A stretch of DNA of 61,127 nucleotides from Streptomyces spinoverrucosus (lineage in GTDB: Bacteria > Actinomycetota > Actinomycetes > Streptomycetales > Streptomycetaceae), in assembly GCF_015712165.1 (NCBI RefSeq), contig NZ_JADPZX010000004.1, positions 1 to 61,127 on the forward strand, given 5' to 3'. Positions within the stretch are counted from its first letter, which is position 1. Each line of letters begins with the position of its first letter. The notes under the pieces were generated by a model. It did not search any database and was not told where the DNA came from. It saw only the letters and a list, made by a program, of their open reading frames with translations. The translations under genes were made by a program, and so were the position numbers. This document shows positions 8,181-16,610 of the stretch, piece after piece.

Positions 8181-9532
8181 GGACACCCCGCACCGACCGC
8201 GGGCGGCTGCTGCTCGTGCTGGTCCTCGCCGCCGCCGTCACCGTCTTCACCGCGACCGTGCCGCTCCTGCGCGACTGGTTCGACCTGCGCGTCTACCACG
8301 GCACCATCCACAGCTGGATCCACGACGGCGGCCGTATCTACGACTACCGGGTGCCGGGCACGATGTACGGCTTCACGTACCCGCCGTTCGCCGCCGTCGC
8401 CATGATGCCGATGGCCCTGGTCGGCATGCGGGCCGCGATCGTGATCGCGCTGCTGCTCAACCTGGCGGCCCTGACCGTGTCGCTGCGCGTGCTGACCGGC
8501 AGCGCCTGGCGCCGCCACGGCTGGTACGGCTGCGCACTGGCCGCCTGCGCACTCGCGTTGTACGAACCGCTGCGCGACACCTTCAGCTTCGGGCAGGTCA
8601 ACGTCCTGCTGCTGGCGCTCGTCCTGGTCGACGCCTGGCTGCTCGCCACCGGGCGGGGCCGCTGGGCCGGCATCGGCATCGGCCTCGCGGCGGCCATCAA
8701 GCTCACGCCCGCCCTCTTCATCGGCCTTCTGCTGCTCGCCCGGCGCTGGCGGGCCGCCACCGTCGCGACGGGCGTGGCCGCCGGGGCGACCGGGCTCGCG
8801 GCCCTGGTGACACCGGAGGGGTCGCGCTTCTACTGGACGCACGCCATGTGGGACACCACCCGCGTGGGCCGGCTGGACTACGTCTCCAACCAGTCCCTGC
8901 AAGGCATCCTGGCCCGGCTGGACATCGACAGCCGCGCCGTCTGGGCGGCCACCGTGCTGCTGGTGCTGGGCGTGTGGGCGTGGCGCGCCCGCAGGGCCGT
9001 CGCGGCCGGCGACTGGTACGCCGCGTTCGCCCTCACCGGACTGACGGCCTGTCTGGTCAGCCCGATCACCTGGGTGCACCACCTCGTCTGGCTGCTGCCC
9101 GCCTTCGTGGTGCTGATCCGGGCCGGTCAGCCGCGGATCGCGGCCGTGCTGTACGCGGTGCTCTGCACCAGCGTGGTGTGGCTGTGGTTCGACGACGCGT
9201 CCGGCGTCGACGGGTTCCTCGGCAGCAACACGTACGCCTGGATCACCCTCGGACTGCTGCTGGCGTTGCCGGTCGGTCAGTCCTCGATGTGGAAGACCTT
9301 CAGCCGCAGGACCAGCACGACGGCCGCCGCGCCCAGACAGGCGGCGACCGCGATCGCCGCCGTCTCCGGCCAGCCGAGCTCGGGCCCCGGCGTGACCGCC
9401 GCGGCCACCGGCACGGGCACCGTCTCGGCACCCGGGCGGGGCCTGCTGCGCAGGGCTTCCAGCGAACCCACCGGGTCGACCCGGCCCGCCGCGCCGAAGC
9501 CCCAGTCGAGCAACGACCGGGCCTCCTCGTAG
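8177..9532 (+). CDS. GT87-type membrane mannosyltransferase with an antisense-derived tail
   Basis: A polytopic GT-C glycosyltransferase of the DUF2029/GT87 kind, coupled by ATGA to the preceding MptB-like gene. Family marks include DLRVYHGTIHSW in the first outer loop, YGFTYPPFAAV, FGQVNVLLL, AAIKLTPALF and SPITWVHH. Hydrophobic helices continue to about residue 365. From there on (after 9277) the reading frame carries on for another 85 low-complexity, Thr/Ala/Pro-rich residues, which are purely the antisense of the convergent carboxypeptidase gene. The native 3' end was probably lost, leaving read-through to a chance stop. Residues 1-365 are secure; the tail is not family sequence. Confidence 0.75.
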   Translation: MRTPRTDRGRLLLVLVLAAAVTVFTATVPLLRDWFDLRVYHGTIHSWIHDGGRIYDYRVPGTMYGFTYPPFAAVAMMPMALVGMRAAIVIALLLNLAALTVSLRVLTGSAWRRHGWYGCALAACALALYEPLRDTFSFGQVNVLLLALVLVDAWLLATGRGRWAGIGIGLAAAIKLTPALFIGLLLLARRWRAATVATGVAAGATGLAALVTPEGSRFYWTHAMWDTTRVGRLDYVSNQSLQGILARLDIDSRAVWAATVLLVLGVWAWRARRAVAAGDWYAAFALTGLTACLVSPITWVHHLVWLLPAFVVLIRAGQPRIAAVLYAVLCTSVVWLWFDDASGVDGFLGSNTYAWITLGLLLALPVGQSSMWKTFSRRTSTTAAAPRQAATAIAAVSGQPSSGPGVTAAATGTGTVSAPGRGLLRRASSEPTGSTRPAAPKPQSSNDRASS

Positions 9533-10452
9533 ACGTCGAAGGGCCCGTCCGACTGGGGGTTCATCACCGACACGACCAGGGTGCGCCCGTCGCGTCGGGC
9601 GGCGGCGATGAGGGTGTGCCCGGCTTCGCTGGTGTAGCCGTTCTTGATGCCGATCAGGCCCGGGTAGCGGACCACGCCGTCGTCGCCGGTCAGCAGCCGG
9701 TTGGTGTTGCGGATGTCGTACGGCCAGCCGTCGCCCCCGGGGAACTTGGCCTCCTGGGTGGCGCAGTACCGGGCGAAGTCGGCGTTGCGCAGCCCCTCCC
9801 GGCCGAAGACGGCCAGGTCGTACGCCGACGACACCTGGCCCCGCGCGTCGTATCCGTCGGGTGACATCACCCGCGTGTCGCGGGCGCCGATGGCCCGGGC
9901 CTTGGCCTCCATCTGCCGGGCCGTGACGCGCCAGCCGCCGTTGAGCCGGGCCAGCACGCGCACGGCGTCGTTTCCCGAGCTGAGGAAGACCCCGCGCCAC
10001 AGGTCCTCGACACGGTACGAGTGCCCCTCGCTGACGCCGACCAGACTGCTGCCCTCACCGACCTCGGACAACTCGCCGTACGTGACCCGGTGCCGGATGC
10101 CGCCGGGCAGCACGGGCAGCACGGTGAGGGCGAACAGGGCCTTGAGGGTGCTGGCGGGCGGCAGTTTGCGGTGCGCGTCGTGCGCGGCGAGCACCTCGCC
10201 GGTGCGGGCGTCGGCCACCACCCACGACCGGGCGGAGACGTCGGGGACCCCCGGCGCGCCGGGGCGCGGGCGCACCTGCGTGCCGGAGCGGTACAGCACG
10301 GCCGGCACGGGTGCCGTTCCGCGTGGTCCGCCCGGCGTTCCGGGGTCGGCCCCGGTCGGGGCGGCCGTCGCGACGGGCGCGAACGCGAGGGCGCCGACCA
10401 TGCAGAGGCCACAGGTCGACACAGCCACCCGGGAAGAGAATCCGATCGTCAT
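9277..10452 (-). CDS. D-alanyl-D-alanine carboxypeptidase (low-molecular-weight PBP)
   Basis: A 391-residue PBP5-class peptidase that trims the terminal D-Ala of peptidoglycan stem peptides. It has an N-terminal signal peptide (about residues 1-30), then SxxK as STLK, SxN as SGN, and KTG represented by KNG in the GIKNGYTSEAG segment. The C-terminus has a membrane helix (about 360-380) followed by a short cytoplasmic tail, so the enzyme is anchored at the outer face. Its last 256 bp lie under the antisense tail of the GT87 gene. ATG at 10452 has no strong ribosome site. Confidence 0.88.
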   Translation of the reverse strand: MTIGFSSRVAVSTCGLCMVGALAFAPVATAAPTGADPGTPGGPRGTAPVPAVLYRSGTQVRPRPGAPGVPDVSARSWVVADARTGEVLAAHDAHRKLPPASTLKALFALTVLPVLPGGIRHRVTYGELSEVGEGSSLVGVSEGHSYRVEDLWRGVFLSSGNDAVRVLARLNGGWRVTARQMEAKARAIGARDTRVMSPDGYDARGQVSSAYDLAVFGREGLRNADFARYCATQEAKFPGGDGWPYDIRNTNRLLTGDDGVVRYPGLIGIKNGYTSEAGHTLIAAARRDGRTLVVSVMNPQSDGPFDVYEEARSLLDWGFGAAGRVDPVGSLEALRSRPRPGAETVPVPVAAAVTPGPELGWPETAAIAVAACLGAAAVVLVLRLKVFHIED

Positions 10453-10578
10453 AGGATCAACCTAGGAATGGGCTCGCCTCGCGCCACGCGTCAGGGCCGA
10501 ACGGACCCCGCGAGCACCCGGATGCCGCACGTGGACCCGGCGTGTCGCGTTTTCACGGCCCGGGATGCGTGGGGCTGC

Positions 10579-11724
10579 CTAGTCGGCCGGCAGCGTCGGC
10601 TGGATCCGACGCAGGAACGTGGCATTGTCGGGGGTCTGTCGCATCCGCTCCAGCAGCGTCTCCAGACCGGCCTCGCCGTCCCGGGTCCGCAGCGCCCGCC
10701 GCAGTCCGCGTACGGCGGTCAACTCGGCCGAGGACAGGAGCAGTTCCTCGCGGCGGGTGCCCGAGCCGGTGATGTCGACGGCCGGGAAGACACGGCGGGA
10801 GGCGAGTTCCCGGCTGAGCCGGAGCTCCATGTTGCCGGTGCTCTTGAGCTCCTCGAAGAAGAAGTCGTCCGCCCGGGAGCCGGTCTCGACCAGGGCGGTG
10901 GCCAGGATGGTCAGCGAACCGCCCTCCTCGGCCGACCGCGCCGCTCCGAAGAACCGCTTCGGCCCGAGCAGCGCTGCCGCGTCCACGCCGCCGGAGAGAG
11001 TGCGGCCGCCGGAGGCCGCCGCGTTGTTGTGCGCCCGGCACAGCCGGGTGAGCGAGTCGAGCAGGATCACGACGTCCTCACCGGCCTCGACGAGCCGCTT
11101 GGCCCGCTCGATCACCAGTTCGGCGAGCGCGATGTGCTGCTTGGGCGTGCGGTCGAAGGTCGAGGCGTACACCTCGCCCCGCACCGAGCGCCGCATGTCG
11201 GTGACCTCCTCGGGGCGCTCGTCGAGCAGCACGACCATCAGCCGGCACTCGGGGTGGTTGTCGGCGACGGCGGCCGCGAGCTGCTGGAGCAGCACGGTCT
11301 TGCCGGTCTTGGGCGGGGCCACGATCAGCCCGCGCTGTCCCTTGCCCACAGGGGAGACCAGGTCGGTGACGCGTCCGGTGAGGCCCGCCGACGGGTGTTC
11401 GAGGTGGAGCCGCTCGGTGGGGTGGAGGGGCGTGAGGTCCTGGAAGTGGCGGCGGCCCCGGGGCTGCCCGGGCGTGTGGCCGTTGACGCTTTCGACCTCG
11501 GTGAGGGCGCGCTGGGCGCCGCGTACGGCTTCGACGAGGTCGCCCTTGCGCAGCCCGTACCTGCGGATCAGGGCGGCCGGGAGCTGCGGATCGGTGGGCG
11601 AGGGCAGGCAGTCGGGGCCGCGCAGGTGTCCCTTGCCGCCCGCGTCGATGTCGAGGACACCGGTGACGACCTGGGTGGCCGGGGACGGCTGCCGAAGGGG
11701 CGGGTGTTCGAGTGTGATGGTCAT
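10579..11724 (-). CDS. rho: Compact Rho-type transcription termination factor paralogue
   Basis: A 381-residue RNA-dependent ATPase of the Rho family. Residues about 12-70 resemble the OB-fold primary RNA site (GVLDID, then RRYGLRKGDLVE). The ATPase core has Walker A APPKTGKT, the DERPEEVTDM motif, Walker B VVILLDSLTRL, the Q-loop region GGVDAAALLGPKRFFGAAR, and the R-loop. Housekeeping actinobacterial Rho proteins are much longer, with an arginine-rich N-terminal insertion; this one lacks that and the helical N-domain. The start at 11724 has AAAGGA upstream. In-frame codons further upstream do not look like protein. Possibly a second, specialised Rho. Confidence 0.85.
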   Translation of the reverse strand: MTITLEHPPLRQPSPATQVVTGVLDIDAGGKGHLRGPDCLPSPTDPQLPAALIRRYGLRKGDLVEAVRGAQRALTEVESVNGHTPGQPRGRRHFQDLTPLHPTERLHLEHPSAGLTGRVTDLVSPVGKGQRGLIVAPPKTGKTVLLQQLAAAVADNHPECRLMVVLLDERPEEVTDMRRSVRGEVYASTFDRTPKQHIALAELVIERAKRLVEAGEDVVILLDSLTRLCRAHNNAAASGGRTLSGGVDAAALLGPKRFFGAARSAEEGGSLTILATALVETGSRADDFFFEELKSTGNMELRLSRELASRRVFPAVDITGSGTRREELLLSSAELTAVRGLRRALRTRDGEAGLETLLERMRQTPDNATFLRRIQPTLPAD

Positions 11725-11990
11725 GGTGGCGGTCCTTTCACGGACGCGGAGGCCTGCGGGAGGAAGGGAGCAGGGGGGAAGAGCCGCGCACGAGGCGTAC
11801 GAACGTGCCTCCGGGCGGTGAGAACAGCACCTCGATGACGACCTGGAGGGCCCTGGACGAGGCGGTGCTGGGAAGCCGCTGCACCGGCCGACAGAAACCG
11901 GCGGGTGCCTCACGGGCTGAGGAAGGAACTGGCACTGGCGCCACAACGGGGCGTACACAAGTGCTGCCCGCACCCTACCACGTGACGTGC
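11725..11990 (-). promoter_or_regulatory. Pyrimidine-rich leader of the Rho paralogue, with a short ORF
   Basis: The 270-bp 5' region of the rho-like gene. On the coding strand, 11756-11783 is an almost pure pyrimidine tract (TCTTCCCCCCTGCTCCC core). C-rich, G-poor RNA is what Rho loads on, so autogenous attenuation is plausible. An open frame of 68 codons (11944-11738) fills much of the leader and could be a leader peptide, though its composition is weak. No riboswitch fold was recognised. Confidence 0.4.
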
Positions 11991-12091
11991 CTCTGCTGCT
12001 GTGACATGCGCCTCGATGCCTCGCGGGCAGCCGGCGTGCCGAAGTGGTTGGATGGCGCGGATCAACGTGGGTCGTGGAGGGCGTGCCGGGG

Positions 12092-13300
12092 ATGGGGCAG
12101 GGGCGGTCGCTGGGGCGGCGGTTCGGATGGCTGTGGGGCGCCTACGCGGTCAGCACGCTGGGCACCTGGCTCGCCTTCGACGCGTTTCCCCTGATCGCCG
12201 TTCTGGTGCTGCATGCCGGGCCGGGCGAGGTGTCGGCGCTGGCCGCGGCCGGGCTGGTGGTGGGGGCCGTGGTGGCGGTGCCGCTCGGGCCGTGGATGGA
12301 GTTCCGCCGCAAGCGGCCGGTGATGGTCGCGATGGACGTGGTCCGGTTCGCGGCGCTGATGACCGTACCCGTGGCGTTCGTCCTCGGTGAGCTGAGCCTG
12401 GCCCAGCTGCTGGTGGTGTCGGTGGTCGTCGCGGCGGCGGACATCACCTTCACGGCGGCGAGCGGGGCCTGCCTGAAGGCGCTGGTGCCGCCCGGGGATC
12501 TGATCGTCGCCAACGGGCGTTTCGAGGCCACGATGTGGACCGCCTCCGTGGTCGGTCCGCCGCTCGGCGGGTTCGCCGTCGGGGTGTTCGGCCCGGTCGT
12601 GACCGTGGCGGCCAACGCGGTCAGTTTCCTGCTCTCGGCGGTGGGGATCCGCGCGATGGGCGGCGGGGAGCCGCGCCCGGCGGCGAAGGGTGAGGCATCG
12701 TCCCGGCTCCGGGCCGCCGACCTGCTCGACGGCTGGCGGTACATCCTCACCGACCCGGTGCTGCGCCCCCTGTTCTGCAACGCCGTCCTGGTCAACGGCC
12801 TGATCATGGCGGCCTCGCCACCGCTCGCCGTCCTGATGCTCGGTCCCCTCGGGTTCCCGCCCTGGCAGTACGCCCTCGCCTTCGCGGTGCCCTGCCTCGG
12901 CGGGCTGGTCGGCTCCCGGCTGGCCCCACGGCTCGTCGCACGGTTCGGGCAGCGCAGGATCCTGCTCACGGTGGGGACACTGCGCCCGTGCTGGCCGGTC
13001 GGGCTGGCCTTCGTCCACCCCGGCGTGACCGGGCTGCTGCTCGTGTGGGTGGTCGAGTTCGGGCTGATCACCTGCATGGGCGTGTACAACCCGGTGCTCG
13101 CCACCCGCCGGCTGGAGCGGACCCCGGCGGACCGGGTCGCGCGCACCCTGTCCGCCTGGTCCGTCTCGGTGAAGCTCACCATCGCGGCCCTCACCGCCCT
13201 GTGGGGCCTGCTGGCCGCCCTCACCAGCCCCCGCACCGCGATCGCCCTCGCCGGGCTACTGATCCTCGCCACACCACTCCTGCTGTCCAGGCGGGACTAA
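12092..13300 (+). CDS. MFS transporter
   Basis: A major-facilitator membrane protein of about 402 residues with roughly twelve hydrophobic segments. EFRRKRPVMVAMD is the loop 2-3 motif and ANGRFEATMWTASVVGPPLGG matches the helix-5 motif of MFS exporters similar to enterobactin exporter EntS and macrolide MefA types. ATG 12092 was chosen because GGAGGG sits at 12076-12081 with 10-nt spacing; an upstream in-frame codon at 12044 has no such site. The substrate cannot be read from the sequence. The next gene starts 10 bp after its stop. Confidence 0.8.
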   Translation: MGQGRSLGRRFGWLWGAYAVSTLGTWLAFDAFPLIAVLVLHAGPGEVSALAAAGLVVGAVVAVPLGPWMEFRRKRPVMVAMDVVRFAALMTVPVAFVLGELSLAQLLVVSVVVAAADITFTAASGACLKALVPPGDLIVANGRFEATMWTASVVGPPLGGFAVGVFGPVVTVAANAVSFLLSAVGIRAMGGGEPRPAAKGEASSRLRAADLLDGWRYILTDPVLRPLFCNAVLVNGLIMAASPPLAVLMLGPLGFPPWQYALAFAVPCLGGLVGSRLAPRLVARFGQRRILLTVGTLRPCWPVGLAFVHPGVTGLLLVWVVEFGLITCMGVYNPVLATRRLERTPADRVARTLSAWSVSVKLTIAALTALWGLLAALTSPRTAIALAGLLILATPLLLSRRD

Positions 13301-13310
13301 GCTGAAGCCG

Positions 13311-14072
13311 ATGTTCAGCCCCCAAGGTCCCAGCCTGCGTGAACTGCTCGTCCAGGCGTTGTCGTCGGTCGAGCGCGGCTACGACCTGCTCGCCCCGAAG
13401 TTCGACCACACCCCCTTCCGTACGCCGGAATCGGTGCTCGACGCCGTCGCCTCGGCGCTGCGGGGGATCGGGCCGTTCGAGGACGGGCTCGACGTCTGTT
13501 GCGGTACCGGCGCGGGCGTCGGTGTGCTGCGGCAGGTGTGCGAGGGGAGCGTCACGGGGGTCGACTTCAGTGCGGGCATGCTCGCGGTCGCGCGGGAGCG
13601 TGTCCCGTCCGGCCCGCCTCGGGTGTCGTGGGTGCGTGCGGACGCCCGGGCCCTGCCGTTCCGCCCCGCGTTCGACCTCGCGGTGAGCTTCGGCGCGTTC
13701 GGGCACTTCCTGCCGCGGGAGGTGCCGGGGCTGTTCGCGCAGGTGCACTCCGTGCTGCGGCCGGGCGGCTGCTTCGTGTTCCCGGTCGTGGCCCCGCCCC
13801 GGGCGGGCTCCCTGACGTACTGCATGCTGCTGGGCTTCGATCTGGTGATGCGGGTGCGCAACGCCGTATGGCGGCCGCCGTTCGTCATGTACTACCGGGC
13901 CGTGCGGTTCGAGGACCTGCTGCGGGAGCTGGAGGGCGCCGGGTTCGAGGTGGATCTGCACGCGCTGCCCGAGTTCGGCCGGCGGCGGGACGGGAGCCCG
14001 CGGGTGCGGATGGTCGTGGCCCGACGCCTTCCCGTGGATCACCCGACAGCCGCCGGGAGCGTGAACTCGTAG
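13311..14072 (+). CDS. Class I SAM-dependent methyltransferase
   Basis: A 253-residue Rossmann-fold methyltransferase. Motif I appears as LDVCCGTGAGVGVL around residue 60, followed by VDFSAGML (motif II), RADARALPF and the LRPGGCFVF strand. It resembles small-molecule or lipid methyltransferases of the Methyltransf_11/25 type; the substrate is unknown. It starts 10 bp after the MFS gene in the same direction, so the two are probably co-transcribed. Its last 34 bp overlap the end of the convergent GntR gene. Confidence 0.82.
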   Translation: MFSPQGPSLRELLVQALSSVERGYDLLAPKFDHTPFRTPESVLDAVASALRGIGPFEDGLDVCCGTGAGVGVLRQVCEGSVTGVDFSAGMLAVARERVPSGPPRVSWVRADARALPFRPAFDLAVSFGAFGHFLPREVPGLFAQVHSVLRPGGCFVFPVVAPPRAGSLTYCMLLGFDLVMRVRNAVWRPPFVMYYRAVRFEDLLRELEGAGFEVDLHALPEFGRRRDGSPRVRMVVARRLPVDHPTAAGSVNS

Positions 14073-14788
14073 ACCAGTGTGTCCCGTTGGGCGTCCACGA
14101 CGAGGTCAGTGACCTCCAGTGGCCGCTCGTACTGGTCGTGCACCAGGCGTGTCACCCGGACCGAGGGAGTGTCGGGGAGGCGGGTGATCGCGTCGCGGTG
14201 GTGCAGGGTCAGCCCCGCCCTGCGCATCCAGTCGTAGGCTCGGCGCAGTTGGGCCGAGGCGGTGCCGTCGGCGCGGTCGCGGTAGCGGGCCAGCTCCTCG
14301 ACCTCGGACAGGGCCACCGCCGAGAAGGAGGTGACGGCCCGGCGCAGGCCGCGGCCGTCGGCGGAGGCGGACTCGTAGCGGTGCATCAGCGTCGGCCGGT
14401 GCGGGGCCAGCCCGAGAGCCGCCGCGTGCTCGGGCGGGGGCGTCTCCCAGGTGACGGTGGCCCGGTCGACGGCGCGCGGGTCGGCGGCGCGCCGGGCACC
14501 GACCGGGAAGGCCGACGAGGTCACGTGCTCGACCGGCGGGCCGGGCAGCGTGGCGTGGCTGCCGCGCCGGTCGGTGGCGACCAGGCCGTCCCGGCGCAGC
14601 ACCTCCAGCGCCTGCCGTACGGTCTCCCTGCTGACCCCGAAGTGCTCGGCCAACTGCCGTTCGCCCGGCAGCCGTTCGCCGGGCGGGATCGTGCCGTCGC
14701 GGAGTTCGCCGAGCAGCTCCGTCGCGACCCGCCAGTACAGGGGCCGTTCGTCGGGGTGCGGGCGGTCGTGCGGGGTGGTGCGGGCCAT
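14039..14788 (-). CDS. GntR regulator, HutC subfamily (UTRA domain)
   Basis: A 249-residue regulator. Residues about 15-85 are the winged helix, with LPGERQLAEHFGVSRETVRQAL and a DGLVATDRRGSHATL wing. Residues about 95-245 form a UTRA effector domain (HRYES, SSFSAVALSE-like segment, ITRLPDTPSVRVTRLVHD, then LEVTDLVVDAQRDTLVYEFTL). The ATG at 14788 follows AGGAGG. A 16-bp palindromic site like the DasR/HutC operator lies 64 bp upstream at 14852-14867, which suggests autoregulation or inclusion in the amino-sugar (DasR) regulon. It is downstream of the serine hydrolase in the same direction. Confidence 0.88.
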   Translation of the reverse strand: MARTTPHDRPHPDERPLYWRVATELLGELRDGTIPPGERLPGERQLAEHFGVSRETVRQALEVLRRDGLVATDRRGSHATLPGPPVEHVTSSAFPVGARRAADPRAVDRATVTWETPPPEHAAALGLAPHRPTLMHRYESASADGRGLRRAVTSFSAVALSEVEELARYRDRADGTASAQLRRAYDWMRRAGLTLHHRDAITRLPDTPSVRVTRLVHDQYERPLEVTDLVVDAQRDTLVYEFTLPAAVG

Positions 14789-14851
14789 GCCGCGCCCTCC
14801 TGTTGGTGACGTGCCGTAGCCGTGCGGGCTCATTGCGCCACCAGATCTAGC

Positions 14852-14867
14852 ATTGGTCTAAACCACC
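14852..14867. promoter_or_regulatory. DasR/HutC-like operator (dre-like)
   Basis: ATTGGTCTAAACCACC differs from the DasR-responsive-element core TGGTCTAGACCA at one position in the 12-bp core. It sits between the HutC-type regulator start (14788) and the end of the serine hydrolase. It may be the operator of the adjacent UTRA regulator, of DasR, or of both. Confidence 0.55.
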
Positions 14868-14940
14868 AGGGAAGACCGGTCCGGCGGTTCGGCCGAAACC
14901 GACTGTGCGGGAAGCCGCCGCAGGAGGGCGCACAGAGTCC

Positions 14941-16107
14941 TCAGAGAGCGCCGTACAGGGCGTTCACCAGCGCCATCTTCCGTGGGTCGTCGGCGATGTG
15001 CGGTCCCATGCGGTTCATCACATAGCCGAGCGACACGCCCGCCTCCGGGTCGGCGAGCCCGCAGGATCCGCCGAATCCGTCGTGCCCGACGGCACGGGGA
15101 TTGGGCCCGTACGAGCCGTTCGGCCCGCTGAGCCACAGCCCGAGGCCGACCTCCGTCTCCCCGTCGAACCCGGCGCCCAGCACCAGGTCCCGGCAGCTGC
15201 CCTGCCCCTCGCGCACTCGCTCGGCCGCCTCCGGGGAGAGGAGGCGACGGCCCTCGTACGTTCCCCGGCCCGCGACGATCCCGTACAGGGCCGCCACCGC
15301 CCGCGCGGTGCCGTGGCCGTTGGCCGCGGGTATCTCGGCGGCCCGCCACTCGGGCGTGTTGGCCTCGGTCGCACCCACCGCCGGGTTGGTCAGCGCGGCG
15401 AGCGCGGCCGGCGCCAACTGGCTGAAGACCGCCGCCTGTTCGCTGCTCGACGCGACCCGCCGATGCGTCAGCTCCGCCGCCCGCCCGGCGTCCTGCTCCG
15501 GCAGCCCGATGCCGAAGTCGATGCCGAGCGGCCCGGTCACCTCACGCTTCAGGAACGCGCCGGGCAGCAGCCCCGAGACCCGCCGGACGACCTCCCCGAC
15601 CAGATGGCCGTACGTCAGCGCGTGGTACCCCGACCGCGTCCCCGGCTCCCACCAGGGCTCCATCGCCGCGAGCCGACGGGTCGTCACCTCCCAGTCGCAC
15701 AGGTCGGCGAACGAGTGCGGTTCGCGCGGGCCGGACAGCCCGGCGCGGTGGGACAGCAGATGCCGTACCAGCACCTTCTCCTTGCCCGCCGCGGCGAACT
15801 CCGGCCAGTACGTGGCCACCGGCGCGTCGAGGTCCAGCAGCCCCCGGTCGGCGAGGATGTGCGCGCACAGGGCCACCGGGCCCTTGGACGTCGACCACAC
15901 GTTGACCAGCGTGTCGCGCTCCCAGGGCCGGGTGCGGGCCGGGTCGGCCCAGCCGCCCCACAGGTCGACCACGCTCATGCCGTCGACCATGACGGTGACG
16001 GCCGCGCCCAGCTCCTGACGCTCCCGGAAGTTCTCCTCGAACGCCGAACGCACCGCCGCGAAGCGGGCGTCGCAGTGGCCGTGGATCTGTGGCTCGCGCT
16101 CGGACAT
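14941..16107 (-). CDS. Serine hydrolase of the beta-lactamase/EstB family
   Basis: A 388-residue class-C-beta-lactamase-fold esterase or peptidase without a signal peptide, hence cytoplasmic. The SxxK catalytic pair is S72-T-S-K75. The YxN-equivalent tyrosine lies in GYHALTYGHLVGEVV, and HDGFGGSCGLADP near the C-terminus replaces the KTG box. LLSHRAGL and WEPGTRSGY are typical of EstB-like esterases. ATG 16107 has GGAGG 5 nt upstream. Natural substrate unknown. Confidence 0.85.
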   Translation of the reverse strand: MSEREPQIHGHCDARFAAVRSAFEENFRERQELGAAVTVMVDGMSVVDLWGGWADPARTRPWERDTLVNVWSTSKGPVALCAHILADRGLLDLDAPVATYWPEFAAAGKEKVLVRHLLSHRAGLSGPREPHSFADLCDWEVTTRRLAAMEPWWEPGTRSGYHALTYGHLVGEVVRRVSGLLPGAFLKREVTGPLGIDFGIGLPEQDAGRAAELTHRRVASSSEQAAVFSQLAPAALAALTNPAVGATEANTPEWRAAEIPAANGHGTARAVAALYGIVAGRGTYEGRRLLSPEAAERVREGQGSCRDLVLGAGFDGETEVGLGLWLSGPNGSYGPNPRAVGHDGFGGSCGLADPEAGVSLGYVMNRMGPHIADDPRKMALVNALYGAL

Positions 16108-16171
16108 GCAGCCTCCGTCGTTCGTAGGAAGCCCGGTCCGCGGCACTGCGGACCGGGGCTCCATGAACGTA

Positions 16172-16183
16172 CCGACTGGTCGG
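16172..16183. promoter_or_regulatory. TetR-type palindrome upstream of the serine hydrolase
   Basis: CCGACTGGTCGG is a palindrome apart from its central TG, 65 bp upstream of the serine hydrolase start. It fits the ACCGACNNGTCGGT pattern recognised by many actinobacterial TetR repressors. No tetR gene is adjacent, so the regulator would act in trans. Confidence 0.4.
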
Positions 16184-16196
16184 ACGGCGCGGTAGG

Positions 16197-16601
16197 TCAG
16201 CGGAAGAACAGTGTCCCCGCCGGCTCCAGGTGGCCGTCGACGGTGTGCCAGTAGTCCCGCGTCTCGACCGCCAGCCCGTCGGCGCCGAACCGTACGAAGA
16301 CGCACCCGGCGAGGGTGGCCGGCTCGCCGCCCTCCTCGGACAGCACCCGGAACTCGGCCACCGCCACCCCGTCCTGGCCCACGACCGGCGCCGAGAAGCG
16401 CACGTCGGTGACTCGCTCGTCGGCGAACGACCAGCGCAGATACGCGGCGAGTGCGGCGCGCCCGCGGTGTGGCTCGCGGAACGGCATGGAGCGATGGACG
16501 CACTCCTCGGCGTACAGCGCGAGCAGCGCGTCCACGTCGTGCGCGGCCCAGCCTCGCTGCCACACGCGGACGAACCGCTCGGCGGCCTCCCGAGTCTCCA
16601 T
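16197..16601 (-). CDS. SnoaL-like/NTF2-fold protein
   Basis: A 134-residue single-domain protein of the NTF2-like (SnoaL) type: N-terminal helices (FVRVWQRGWAAHDVDALLALYAEECVHRS), then beta strands ending in VETRDYWHTVDG. Such proteins are hydrolases, isomerases or ligand-binding proteins; no catalytic set can be assigned. ATG 16601 is preferred over the GTG one codon upstream, with GAGGGG overlapping the stop of the esterase before it. It is 10 bp downstream of the acetylxylan-esterase gene and co-directional. Confidence 0.75.
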   Translation of the reverse strand: METREAAERFVRVWQRGWAAHDVDALLALYAEECVHRSMPFREPHRGRAALAAYLRWSFADERVTDVRFSAPVVGQDGVAVAEFRVLSEEGGEPATLAGCVFVRFGADGLAVETRDYWHTVDGHLEPAGTLFFR

Positions 16602-16610
16602 CACGGCCCC

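Noticed and set aside
11805..12194. Plus-strand open frame upstream of the MFS gene
   Set aside because: Antisense to the rho leader with poor composition; the MFS start with a ribosome site is at 12092 in a different frame.
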